In this document: piece by piece, positions 17,744 through 26,167 of the stretch
Layout of the letters: every line of letters begins with the position of its first letter
How positions within the stretch are numbered: the first letter of the stretch is position 1
DNA from: Clostridium_X cadaveris
GTDB taxonomy: Bacteria > Bacillota > Clostridia > Clostridiales > Clostridiaceae
Direction: 5' to 3' (one strand)
Length of the DNA: 64,000 nt
Assembly (NCBI RefSeq): GCF_039521325.1
Contig: NZ_BAAACD010000019.1
Translations under genes and position numbers: made by a program
The notes under the pieces: generated by a model
Told to the model about the DNA's origin: nothing
Seen by the model: the letters and a program-made list of their open reading frames with translations, nothing else
The model's database searches: none

Positions 17744-18628
17744 CTACTTGGCCCCTCTATATTTTTCGTATATCTTATTGCTTAAAATTCTTGATATTAC
17801 ATTAAATAATAAAACCATTATTATAAGTACTGCTGCAGATTTATTTGCTATAGCTGCTGCATCTGGAAGATTAGCTTCAGAATTCAATTTCCAGATATAT
17901 ACTGATAATGTTTCTGCCGGTCTAAAAATATTAAAGGGATTTGCTTTGCTTGTTATTGAAGCCGCAAAATTTAAGCTAGGAGCACTCATTCCTGCTGTAT
18001 ATAACAAGGCCGCTGCTTCTCCAAATATTCTTCCTGCTGCTAGTATTATTCCAGTTAAAATTTGCGGAAATGCCGCTGGAAGTAAAACCTTAACTATAGT
18101 CTGCCATTTAGTTGCTCCCATACCAAGGCTCGCTTCACTGTATTTTGAAGCTACATCCCTTATAGCATTTTCGCTTACTCTTGTTAAAGATGGCAGATTT
18201 AATATTGTTATAGCTAAAGCTCCTCCTATAATCGTAAATCCCCATCCTGTTGCATTTACGAATATAAGCAATCCAAACAAACCTACTACTATAGAAGGCA
18301 GTGATGCCATTGTTTCTATACTTAACCTTATTATATTTAGGAATTTACCCTCTTTAGCATATTGGGATAAATATATTCCTGCACCTATACCTAAAGGAAT
18401 GCTTATTACAAGGGTAAGTATGAGAATATAGAAAGAGTTGAATAGTTGAATTCCTATCCCTCCTCCAGCTTCCCCAAGTTTAGGTTTACCAAAAAGAAAC
18501 TGTGGTTCCCAGAATCCTACTCCTCTATAGAGTATTATTCCTATAAGCAATACTAATAATGCAACTACTAAAAAGGAAATGATATAAAGAACTGAAGTCC
18601 AAATCCTATCTATTTTCTTTGCGTTCAT
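17744..18628 (-). CDS. pstA: Phosphate ABC transporter permease PstA
   Basis: One of two membrane channel subunits of the phosphate importer. The 294 residues have about six membrane segments and the permease EAA-type loop (EASLGMGATKWQTIVKVLLPAA, about residues 167-188) that meets PstB. The ATG overlaps the pstC stop by one base (TAATG), so the two are translationally coupled. Confidence 0.96.
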   Translation of the reverse strand: MNAKKIDRIWTSVLYIISFLVVALLVLLIGIILYRGVGFWEPQFLFGKPKLGEAGGGIGIQLFNSFYILILTLVISIPLGIGAGIYLSQYAKEGKFLNIIRLSIETMASLPSIVVGLFGLLIFVNATGWGFTIIGGALAITILNLPSLTRVSENAIRDVASKYSEASLGMGATKWQTIVKVLLPAAFPQILTGIILAAGRIFGEAAALLYTAGMSAPSLNFAASITSKANPFNIFRPAETLSVYIWKLNSEANLPDAAAIANKSAAVLIIMVLLFNVISRILSNKIYEKYRGAK

Positions 18629-19521
18629 TATTTTACCTCACTCCTTTTCCCAATATACTTTATAATTATTATAAATATGAAAGATATTAAAAGTAACAAG
18701 GCAGCTAAAGACCATAAAGCATTATTCCAAAGGCTTCCTGAAGCTGTATTTGCCATCTCCATAGTTAAGATACCAGTAAGAGTTGAAGTTGTATCTAATA
18801 TACTTCCTGGAAACTTTACTGAATTACCTATAACCATTTGAACAGCTAAAGCTTCCCCAAAAGCTCTAGCTATACCAAGTACAATTCCAGTAAATATTCC
18901 ACTTTTAGCTGCTGGAAGAACTACTTTACTTATAGTCTGCCATCTAGTAGCCCCTAGTCCATAAGAAGCTTCTAAATAATCTTTAGAAACTACTGCTAGA
19001 GCATCAGATGCAAGAGTAGCTATAGTTGGAAGTATCATTATGCTAAGAACTATAATACCTGCTAAAAGACTGAATCCTAATCCTCCTGACGTATGTTTTA
19101 TTATAGGCACTAAAAAACTTATTCCTATCCAACCATAAACTACTGACGGTATACCTACAAATAGTTCTAATGCCGGCTTGATAAATCTATTTCCAAGCTT
19201 GGGCGAAATAAAGTTAGTGAACAAAGCAAGAGCTATTGCTATAGGTGCACTTACTACTATAGCTCCAAGAGAAACCAGCGTTGATCCTACTATGAAGACA
19301 AGTGCTCCAAATCTTGGTGTATCTGCATCTGGGCTCCAGCTTGAAGAGAATAGAAAATCTTTAAGGCTTATTGATCCATCTAAAAAAATTGTAATTCCTT
19401 TTGAAAATACAAATCCTAGTATTGCCAGTGTAAGTACAACTATTAATATTCCACAGCTCTTTGCATAAATCATCCCTAGATATTCATTTTTAAATTTTGA
19501 GATTTTATTATTCTTTTTCAT
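18628..19521 (-). CDS. pstC: Phosphate ABC transporter permease PstC
   Basis: The second channel subunit of the phosphate importer, 297 residues with about six membrane segments and the coupling loop EASYGLGATRWQTISKVVLPAAKSG. It lies 75 bp after pstS, past a hairpin that probably lowers its expression relative to pstS, the usual pattern for pst operons. Confidence 0.96.
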   Translation of the reverse strand: MKKNNKISKFKNEYLGMIYAKSCGILIVVLTLAILGFVFSKGITIFLDGSISLKDFLFSSSWSPDADTPRFGALVFIVGSTLVSLGAIVVSAPIAIALALFTNFISPKLGNRFIKPALELFVGIPSVVYGWIGISFLVPIIKHTSGGLGFSLLAGIIVLSIMILPTIATLASDALAVVSKDYLEASYGLGATRWQTISKVVLPAAKSGIFTGIVLGIARAFGEALAVQMVIGNSVKFPGSILDTTSTLTGILTMEMANTASGSLWNNALWSLAALLLLISFIFIIIIKYIGKRSEVK

Positions 19522-19559
19522 ATTCTCAACCTCTATATTTTCATATTAACTTATATTTA

Positions 19560-19589
19560 AAAAATAGTGGTTAGTCCAAAGACTAACCA
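19560..19589 (-). terminator. Leaky terminator between pstS and pstC
   Basis: Perfect 9-bp stem (19581-19589 with 19568-19576), loop of four, followed on the minus strand by ACTATTTTTTAA. Because pstCAB-phoU has no obvious promoter of its own in the short gap, partial read-through is likely, leaving the binding protein most abundant. Confidence 0.75.
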
Positions 19590-19596
19590 TTAAAAC

Positions 19597-20475
19597 TTAT
19601 TTAAATTCGCTCATTGGTATATATCCTTCTTTTATGATAGTATCCTTAGTTTCATCACTTGTTATATAATCGATATATGCCTTAACAGCACCTTTTGGCT
19701 CTCCCTTTGTTATCATATACTCATATGCCCAGAATGGATATTTGTTTGATGATATGTTTTCTGTTGTTGGATCAACTCCGTTGATTTTTAAAAGCTTTAG
19801 GCCTTCTTTTTCCGAGTCATTTCTTAAGTTTGATAATGCTACATAAGATATTGCTCCACTTGTATCCTTAACTGTTTTCTTTGCTGCTGATGTTGAATCC
19901 TGAGTTAATCCTAAACCCTCTTTTTCATCTTTATCTTTCAATATAGTATCTTTAAAAGTTGCTCTTGTTCCTGATGACTTAGATCTATTTACTACGTTTA
20001 TGGGAAGATCTGATCCTCCAACTTCTTTCCAGTTAGTAACTTTTCCAGTGAAAATATCTTGTATCTGTTCAGTTGTCAAATTTTCTACTGCTACATCTTT
20101 ATTTACCACTAAAGCAAAACCTATTGCACAAACCTTATTGTTTACTAATTCCTTCAATACATTCTCATCACTTATTTTCTTCTTTGCTTCTACATCTGAA
20201 TTTCCAATTTGTACGCTTCCTTCTGATACTTGAGTTATACCTACACCACTTCCTCCACCTTGAACGCTTATTGTTACATCCGGATATTTTTCAGTGAACA
20301 TCTTTCCAGTCTTTTCTGCTAGAGGCTGAAGTGCTGTTGAACCAACTGCAAGTATATCCCCAGATATCTTATCACTGCCATCTGCTCCTTCATTTTTAGA
20401 TCCACAAGCCGCAAAACTTGTTCCTAATGCAGCTACCGCTAATACCATACACAATCTTTTCACTCTTTTATTCAT
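19597..20475 (-). CDS. pstS: Phosphate-binding lipoprotein PstS
   Basis: Extracellular lipoprotein that captures phosphate for PstCAB. The 292 residues begin with a lipoprotein signal (MNKRVKRL, hydrophobic core, SFAAC with lipid-anchored Cys near 24). Phosphate-contact motifs include VGSTALQPL, GGGSGVGI and NRSKSSGTRATF. GGAGGGG precedes ATG 20475. First gene of the pst operon, in front of a phased TTAA repeat region that may bind PhoP. Confidence 0.97.
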   Translation of the reverse strand: MNKRVKRLCMVLAVAALGTSFAACGSKNEGADGSDKISGDILAVGSTALQPLAEKTGKMFTEKYPDVTISVQGGGSGVGITQVSEGSVQIGNSDVEAKKKISDENVLKELVNNKVCAIGFALVVNKDVAVENLTTEQIQDIFTGKVTNWKEVGGSDLPINVVNRSKSSGTRATFKDTILKDKDEKEGLGLTQDSTSAAKKTVKDTSGAISYVALSNLRNDSEKEGLKLLKINGVDPTTENISSNKYPFWAYEYMITKGEPKGAVKAYIDYITSDETKDTIIKEGYIPMSEFK

Positions 20476-20532
20476 ATATAACCCCTCCGTGCTTTCTATC
20501 TATTTTTATTAGTTTTCTTCTTTACAAGATTT

Positions 20533-20586
20533 ATTATGCACCATTAGAGTTAACTGAATATTATTCTAAGGTTAATTAAAATTAAC
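20533..20586 (-). promoter_or_regulatory. Candidate PhoP-binding repeats and promoter of pstS
   Basis: On the minus strand TTAAC occurs at 20575 and 20553, exactly 22 bp (two 11-bp steps) apart, with ATAAT one step between them and GTTAA just upstream. PhoB/PhoP-type regulators bind direct repeats with 11-bp phase. A CATAAT box (20538-20533) lies where a -10 element could be and no good -35 box is seen, as in activator-dependent promoters. Confidence 0.4.
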
Positions 20587-20617
20587 ATAGTTTAATACTG
20601 GGTAAAAAAGTTTATAA

Positions 20618-20647
20618 TAAAAAAACACCAGCTTAGATGCTGGTGTT
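20618..20647 (-). terminator. Terminator after phoR
   Basis: Perfect 9-bp stem (20639-20647 with 20624-20632), loop of six, then TTTTTTT on the minus strand. It overlaps the phoR stop and separates phoPR from the pst operon. Confidence 0.9.
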
Positions 20648-22345
20648 CATTTCAGGAAGCATTATTATAAATTCACTTCCTTTACCTAATTCACTTTTTA
20701 TTTCTATATTGCCCTTAAATTCTAATACTATATGTTTAACAATTGCAAGACCAAGTCCCGTTCCTCCTGCTGCCCTAGATCTCGTTTTATCAACTCTATA
20801 GAATCTCTCGAAAAGTCTAGGTATATGATCACTTGGTATTCCTACCCCCTGATCTTTTATGCTTATATTTACAAATCCATTTTCAGTTGAAGCTGAAACC
20901 CAAACTTTTGATCCTTTATCAGAATACTTTATAGCATTATCTATAAGATTTATCATCATCTGCTTAAATCTATCTTTACTTCCAAATATATGATTAACTT
21001 CGTCACAATTGTAGATTATATCTATATTTTTAGTTTTAGAACTATTTCTCATTATATAGCATATAGATGAAAGTTCTTCTTTAACATTGATTTCTTCAAC
21101 AACTTCATCCTTATGCTGTTCTATATTAGAAAGTGTTAAAATATCTTCTATAAGCCTTGTAAGCCTCTCTGCTTCGTCGTTTATTATTCCTAAAAACTTT
21201 TCTTTGTTTTTTTCATCATTTACATATTTTAATGTTTCTGCAAATCCTTTTATTGATGTGAGTGGAGTCTTTAATTCATGAGAAACATTGGCTACAAATT
21301 CAGATCTCATATTTTCAAGCCTCTTTACATCAGTTACATCTTGAACCGCAGCAACGGTACCAATTAACCCACCATCACTTATTATATCTGTAGTTCTTAC
21401 TCTTAATATTCTTTCCTTAGGCCAGAGAATTTTTATTTCCCTATATCCATCATGCTCGTTTGTAAATACACCTTCAAGTTCAAAATCTCTTATGTGATCC
21501 ATAAGATTTTCTCCAATTATGTTACGTTCTATTCCAAATACCTCTTTAGCATAGGGATTCATAATTATTATTTTATGGTTTTTATCAATAGCAACAACAC
21601 CACTATCCATACTTTTAAGTATTGCCTCTAGTTTATTTTGTCTATCAGTTGCTTCTCCTAAAGATATCTCAAGCTTATCAGCCATATTATTAAATGTATT
21701 GGCAAGTTTCCCTATTTCATCGTTAGATTGTATGTTTGCTCTTCTTTTAAGATCTCCCTTTGCAATTCTAGATGTTACAAATTGAAGTTCATTTAAAGGT
21801 TCAACTATAGCATGAGTAAGTTTTGTTGTAAATACTATAGCAAGCAATATTACAACTACTATAGCTCCTATGTAATATTGTGTATAGTCACTTTTTAATA
21901 TATATACATTATCAACGGCTATTGAAGACCTTATTATATCTCCATTTTTCATAAGGGTCGCATAGTAAATCATATTTTTATTTAAAGTATCACTAAATCT
22001 AGTACTGCTTCCCTCACCATTTTTTATTGCCTTTTCTACTTCTTCTCTTGAAAGGTGGTTATTTGCCCTTTCAAAATCGCCATCACTATCAAAAATAACT
22101 GTTCCATCTGATTTTATATATGTTATTCTAATTGGTGAATCTTCGTATATACTTCTTAAAAACTGGATAACACTTTCATCATCTTGAGCTTCTATACTTT
22201 TTACAACCACTGAATTTGCAAGTTTTAAATCTTGTTTAGTATTTTCCATATGCTGATAATTAAAAATCACCATAAAAAGCCCACCTACTATAAGCAGACT
22301 TATTATTATTGTAGCTAATATAGATATAAGTACTTTTTTACGCAT
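20633..22345 (-). CDS. phoR: Phosphate-sensing histidine kinase PhoR
   Basis: Membrane sensor kinase that phosphorylates PhoP under phosphate limitation. From ATG 22345 it has 570 residues: membrane helix 1 (about 6-28), outer sensor region (30-155), helix 2 (about 158-175), HAMP (about 178-230), PAS (about 236-340), HisKA with phospho-acceptor His356 (VSHELKTPL) and an HATPase with NLIDNAIKYS, DQGVGIP and GGTGLGLAI. An upstream GTG (22357) would overlap phoP; ATG lies 1 bp past the phoP stop. Assignment to phosphate rests on the adjacent pst operon. Confidence 0.93.
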   Translation of the reverse strand: MRKKVLISILATIIISLLIVGGLFMVIFNYQHMENTKQDLKLANSVVVKSIEAQDDESVIQFLRSIYEDSPIRITYIKSDGTVIFDSDGDFERANNHLSREEVEKAIKNGEGSSTRFSDTLNKNMIYYATLMKNGDIIRSSIAVDNVYILKSDYTQYYIGAIVVVILLAIVFTTKLTHAIVEPLNELQFVTSRIAKGDLKRRANIQSNDEIGKLANTFNNMADKLEISLGEATDRQNKLEAILKSMDSGVVAIDKNHKIIIMNPYAKEVFGIERNIIGENLMDHIRDFELEGVFTNEHDGYREIKILWPKERILRVRTTDIISDGGLIGTVAAVQDVTDVKRLENMRSEFVANVSHELKTPLTSIKGFAETLKYVNDEKNKEKFLGIINDEAERLTRLIEDILTLSNIEQHKDEVVEEINVKEELSSICYIMRNSSKTKNIDIIYNCDEVNHIFGSKDRFKQMMINLIDNAIKYSDKGSKVWVSASTENGFVNISIKDQGVGIPSDHIPRLFERFYRVDKTRSRAAGGTGLGLAIVKHIVLEFKGNIEIKSELGKGSEFIIMLPEMNTSI

Positions 22346-22346
22346 A

Positions 22347-23042
22347 TTATTCACCACTGTTAAAACGGTATCCTATACCTCTCACTGTCTCTATATATTT
22401 AGGACTCTTGTCATCATCTTCTACCTTTTGTCTCAAGTGTCTTATATGAACGTCTACAGTTCTTGTTTCTCCTATATATTCATATCCCCATATCTTATCT
22501 AATAAGAAATCCCTAGTCATAACTCTCCCCTTGTTTTTTATCAGAATTTCTAGAAGTTCGAATTCTTTTAAAGTAAGGTCTATCTTTGTATCATCTTTTA
22601 GAATTTCATGTTTGTTAAAATCAATAGATATATTCGAGAATTTGTAAATGTGATCAGGCATACTACTGCTAGTTCTTCTTATTAAAGCTTTAACTCTTGC
22701 TATTAATTCTCTTATGGAAAATGGTTTCGTTATATAATCGTCTGCTCCAAGTTCAAGTCCAAGTATCTTGTCTACCTCTTCTCCTTTAGCTGTTATCATG
22801 ATAACAGGAATATTAGCTATGACACTATCTTTTCTTATCTCTTTACAGATATCATATCCATCCATGCCTGGAAGCATTATATCTAGAAGTATGAGTCTAG
22901 GGCTTTCCTCTCTTATTATTCTTAAAGCATCTATTCCATTAGTAGCTGTAAGTGTTTCATAACCTGAATTTTCTAAATTAAATTTAATAAGCTCAATTAT
23001 ATGTTCCTCATCATCTACTATTAAGATTTTGTCATCCTTCAT
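22347..23042 (-). CDS. phoP: Phosphate response regulator PhoP
   Basis: OmpR/PhoB-type transcription factor paired with PhoR. The 231 residues have a receiver domain (about 1-120) with acidic pocket DDEE, phospho-acceptor Asp54 (LLDIMLPG) and TKPFS, then a winged-helix DNA-binding domain ending ETVRGIGYRF. ATG 23042 is used because GGAGGATAAATTT lies ahead; an upstream TTG reading starts within that site. It follows pgeF by 29 bp. Confidence 0.94.
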   Translation of the reverse strand: MKDDKILIVDDEEHIIELIKFNLENSGYETLTATNGIDALRIIREESPRLILLDIMLPGMDGYDICKEIRKDSVIANIPVIMITAKGEEVDKILGLELGADDYITKPFSIRELIARVKALIRRTSSSMPDHIYKFSNISIDFNKHEILKDDTKIDLTLKEFELLEILIKNKGRVMTRDFLLDKIWGYEYIGETRTVDVHIRHLRQKVEDDDKSPKYIETVRGIGYRFNSGE

Positions 23043-23071
23043 AAATTTATCCTCCAATCAAATAATGGATA

Positions 23072-23779
23072 TTATTTCATATATATAAAAGAAAACATTC
23101 TTCCGCTTTGTTCTCTGTCCCTTCTATAAGAGTGAAACTTTACATCACTGCTGCAAAAAGTACAGTATTCCATAGTTATTATGTTCTCCTTTAAAACTCC
23201 CTCATTAAGAGCTTGTAATATAATAGCTTTTTCCATATCTAAATTTCGTCCTTTAAATATAGAGACTCCTTTAAATATATCCTTCTCGTTAAACTTTTCA
23301 ACAACATCATTACCTATTTCATAACAACAGCTTTTATTATGCGGACCTATAACAATCTTCATAGTCTTTGGATTACCGCCTTTTTGTATTAAGAATTTTA
23401 TACCCTCTTTTAAAATGTTATCCACTGTTCCCTTCCAACCACTATGTAGAGCTGCAATAAGATTATTTTCATAATCATAAACAAGTATAGGCACACAATC
23501 AGCAGTAAATACAGCTATTCCAAGATTCATTTTCTCAGTATATAATCCATCACCTATATCTTCTTTTGAGTTAGCATCATATACATAAGTACTGTGTATT
23601 TGCTTTAGATATGCTATGTCGTTAAGTTTATAGTAGTCCTTAAGGCAATTTAAATTCTTTTGAAAATCTATTCCCTCTCTGTTTAAGTCAAGACCATTAT
23701 GAGATGTAGTAAAGATACAATTAGCACCTTCCAAATCTATTTCTATTACTTTATATCCATTTACTATGTTTTTTATCAT
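23072..23779 (-). CDS. pgeF: YfiH/PgeF-family multicopper-like protein (DUF152)
   Basis: Member of the YfiH/DUF152 family. Members have been described as purine nucleoside phosphorylase or adenosine deaminase-like zinc enzymes, and as peptidoglycan-editing factors. The 235 residues contain the metal-site motifs FTADCVPI, AALHSGWKGT and IGPHNKSCCYEIG. It is the first gene ahead of phoP-phoR, preceded by 11-bp phased TTAAA repeats. Its presence in a Pho unit could fit nucleoside phosphate scavenging, but this is inference. Confidence 0.85.
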   Translation of the reverse strand: MIKNIVNGYKVIEIDLEGANCIFTTSHNGLDLNREGIDFQKNLNCLKDYYKLNDIAYLKQIHSTYVYDANSKEDIGDGLYTEKMNLGIAVFTADCVPILVYDYENNLIAALHSGWKGTVDNILKEGIKFLIQKGGNPKTMKIVIGPHNKSCCYEIGNDVVEKFNEKDIFKGVSIFKGRNLDMEKAIILQALNEGVLKENIITMEYCTFCSSDVKFHSYRRDREQSGRMFSFIYMK

Positions 23780-23808
23780 AACTCTTCTCCCTTATTTTAT
23801 CATCCTTC

Positions 23809-23852
23809 AACAGCTTATCCATAGCTTTAATCGTATTTTAACTTGCTTTTAA
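23809..23852 (-). promoter_or_regulatory. Candidate PhoP box: TTAAA repeats at 11-bp phase
   Basis: On the minus strand three consecutive 11-mers begin TTAAA (23852, 23841, 23830) and a fourth begins GATAA (23819). This is the spacing bound by PhoB/PhoP proteins. It lies between the nrdR terminator and pgeF-phoP-phoR and would allow autoregulation. A TAAAAT box at 23799 is too close to the ribosome site to be a convincing -10, so the promoter itself is not defined. Confidence 0.45.
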
Positions 23853-23854
23853 CA

Positions 23855-23889
23855 TAATTTTAAAGCCAAACTATATTAGAGTTTGGCTT
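23855..23889 (-). terminator. Terminator after nrdR
   Basis: Perfect 9-bp stem (23881-23889 with 23863-23871), nine-base loop, followed by TTAAAATT on the minus strand. The U-run is weak. Confidence 0.55.
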
Positions 23890-24345
23890 CTATTTCTTTG
23901 ACATTAAATTTTCAATTTCTTCCATGAAGGTATTTATATCCTTAAACTGCCTATATACAGATGCAAATCTTACATAAGCCACTTCATCTATAATCTTAAG
24001 TCGTTCCATTATCATATTGCCTATTTCTTCTGACTTAATTTCTGTAACCATATTGTTGCTCAAAACCTTTTCTATATCATTAGCTATAGTTTCTATTTGA
24101 TTGCGAGAAACTGGTCTCTTTTGACAAGCTTTTATAAGACCATTAACTATTTTATTTTTATCAAAATTTTCTCTTGTAGAATCCTTTTTAATTATCAATA
24201 TAGGAATATCTTCTATCTTCTCATAAGTGGTATACCTTTTACCACATTTTAAGCATTCCCTTCTTCTTCTAATGGCCATATCATCATCTGTTGATCTTGA
24301 ATCTATTACCTTGCTTTCCTCGTGTGTGCAATATGGACATCTCAT
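23890..24345 (-). CDS. nrdR: Transcriptional repressor NrdR
   Basis: Represses ribonucleotide reductase genes when dATP is high. The 151 residues start MRCPYC and have a four-Cys zinc ribbon (CPYC ... CLKC), RRRRE, then an ATP-cone domain (about 47-137, KKDSTRENFDKNKI ... VAYVRFASVYR). ATG 24345 is the family start; the frame stays open upstream but has no ribosome site. No NrdR box was sought across the whole window. Confidence 0.95.
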   Translation of the reverse strand: MRCPYCTHEESKVIDSRSTDDDMAIRRRRECLKCGKRYTTYEKIEDIPILIIKKDSTRENFDKNKIVNGLIKACQKRPVSRNQIETIANDIEKVLSNNMVTEIKSEEIGNMIMERLKIIDEVAYVRFASVYRQFKDINTFMEEIENLMSKK

Positions 24346-24501
24346 ACCTTCACGCCCTTTTCTTAAATATAGTTTGCTAACATTATTAATTATATTAAAT
24401 ATATATTTTTTTATCAACTCATTATTAGAATTAGTTTTTCTATTATTAAAATTATATTAACAATATAATTTTCTACAGCCATATAAAAAAATTTTTCAAC
24501 T

Positions 24502-24531
24502 AAAATAAGGTGCCACATTCAATGACACCTT
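24502..24531 (-). terminator. Terminator after prsA
   Basis: Stem AAGGTGTCA/TGGCACCTT (24523-24531 with 24507-24515, one T-G pair), loop of seven, then ATTTTA on the minus strand. Confidence 0.65.
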
Positions 24532-24556
24532 TATATATTTAAGTTTTTCAAAATTT

Positions 24557-25597
24557 TTATTTTTTACTGTTAATATTCACTTTTAATCCACCTTTTAAAT
24601 TATCATCATATATTTTTACATCAAACTCTTTCTTCCACTTTTCCATTTCATCTTTTAAAACTTTTGATTTTTTTTGGTTATTTAGTATCTGATTTATTTG
24701 TGATTTAACATCATTAAATTGCATCTGATCTCCTTTTTTAAAAGTAGCTCCAGCTTGAATTATATGATATCCAAATTTAGTTTTTACAGGTTTAGATATT
24801 TCACCTTCTTTTAATGGTTTCAGTCCATCTAAAAACTCTTTAATTAACTTTGAATTTTTCTCAGAAACCACTCCTATATTTTCTGCAATAGGTTTTTTAT
24901 TTTCATATTTGTTATTCTCATATTTTGTATATACATCGTTAAATGTTGTTTCTTTTGATTGTATCTGATCATATAATTTTTGAGCATCTAATTCATTATC
25001 AAACAACAAATGCTTAACAAGAATTCCTTCATCATTTGCTATGAATTTTTTCTTATTTTCTTCATAATATTTTTCTTGTTCTTCTTCATTTACTTTTATA
25101 TCTTTAGTTAAATTGTTTATTGTTGTTTCTCCTATAATTTTATTCTTTAAATATTCTTTAAAAGATTCATCAGTAAATCCCATCTTTTCTAATGTTTTTT
25201 TATAATCATCATCCTTGTATTTATTCTTATAGCCTTCTATTTGATTATCAACTTTTTTTGTTAATTCTTCTTGACTTGGAACTATTTTTTCTTTTTCTGC
25301 TATAGCAACCAAAATCTTTTCATTAATCATTTTATTTAATATTTTTTCTCTTTGATTTAAAATTTGTTGAGCAATTTTAGGATTATCCATATATTTTTCT
25401 CCATATTTACTTTTAAATGTATCAAGTAATTCTTTTAAATTTAAATCAACTTCTTCTAATGTAATATTTTTGCCATTAACTTTAGCTACAGCACTCTTCT
25501 TAATAGATTCTGGAGTTCTCTCTATCATGTTGCATCCTACTAAAGTAAGGATTAATCCCCCTGCTAATATAACTGCCCCTGCTTTTATTTTTTTCAT
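24557..25597 (-). CDS. prsA: PrsA-type peptidyl-prolyl isomerase lipoprotein
   Basis: Membrane-anchored foldase that helps exported proteins fold outside the cell. The 346 residues begin with a lipoprotein signal ending LTLVGC (Cys22). A SurA-like N-terminal part (about 35-185), rich in Lys and Glu, is followed by a parvulin rotamase domain (about 195-300) with VKHLLF and FGYHIIQ. It appears to be a single-gene unit closed by a terminator. A different secretion chaperone of the SurA group is possible, but the lipoprotein anchor favours PrsA. Confidence 0.9.
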   Translation of the reverse strand: MKKIKAGAVILAGGLILTLVGCNMIERTPESIKKSAVAKVNGKNITLEEVDLNLKELLDTFKSKYGEKYMDNPKIAQQILNQREKILNKMINEKILVAIAEKEKIVPSQEELTKKVDNQIEGYKNKYKDDDYKKTLEKMGFTDESFKEYLKNKIIGETTINNLTKDIKVNEEEQEKYYEENKKKFIANDEGILVKHLLFDNELDAQKLYDQIQSKETTFNDVYTKYENNKYENKKPIAENIGVVSEKNSKLIKEFLDGLKPLKEGEISKPVKTKFGYHIIQAGATFKKGDQMQFNDVKSQINQILNNQKKSKVLKDEMEKWKKEFDVKIYDDNLKGGLKVNINSKK

Positions 25598-25799
25598 TTA
25601 AAGTACCTCGTCTTTCCTTTTTTCTTTAAGCTTAATGTACTTATGTTACAGCTATGTTACATTCAAGGAAGCAACTCTTAAATGGTACTTAAATAACGCT
25701 TAAATATTTCTTATAAATATAAATGAGCATATTAAATAAATATTTTAATAATAAAAGCCTAGTTTTCAATCACATAACTTTTAAATTTTCACTATATTT

Positions 25800-26063
25800 C
25801 TAGAGTTCTTCTGTAATATTTTTATCATAATTAACTAAAATCACATCAACCCCTATTTTCACTACATTCTCCCATGGTATTTCTCTCATAGTTGATTTTC
25901 CAAACCAAGAAACTTTTTCTTCAGGCATCAATATTGATATTATTTGGCACTTATCACAATCAACTTTCAAATCCTTTATGTAACCTAGCTTAGCTCCCAT
26001 ATTTACATCTATAACTTCCATAGATCTTATATGATTTAACGAATGCATACTACTTATATCCAT
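25800..26063 (-). CDS. YlmC/YmxH-family sporulation-associated PRC-barrel protein
   Basis: An 87-residue protein of the YlmC/YmxH family. It shows the pattern of a single PRC-barrel: IRSMEVIDVNMGAKLGYIKDLKVD near the start and IPWENVVKIGVDVILV at the end. Family members are common in spore formers near sigG/sigE; their function is not established. It follows sigG by about 100 bp after a strong terminator, and GGGGGAAGTG precedes the ATG. Confidence 0.85.
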   Translation of the reverse strand: MDISSMHSLNHIRSMEVIDVNMGAKLGYIKDLKVDCDKCQIISILMPEEKVSWFGKSTMREIPWENVVKIGVDVILVNYDKNITEEL

Positions 26064-26139
26064 AACACTTCCCCCTTTACTCCTATAAAAAATATATGAT
26101 TCATACTTAAAATAAATTACTAATTAATTATTATACACA

Positions 26140-26166
26140 AAAAAAGGACCTTGGATAACCAAGGTC
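26140..26166 (-). terminator. Terminator after sigG
   Basis: Perfect 8-bp stem (26159-26166 with 26147-26154), loop of four, then CTTTTTTTG on the minus strand, directly after the sigG TAG. Confidence 0.9.
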
Positions 26167-26167
26167 A

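Noticed and set aside
17748..18431. Long plus-strand open frame (227 codons) opposite pstA
   Set aside because: It is the antisense shadow of a membrane protein gene; no ribosome site or recognisable product.
24346..24417. Upstream extension of nrdR
   Set aside because: NrdR starts at MRCPYC; the extra residues are AT-rich leader sequence without a ribosome site.
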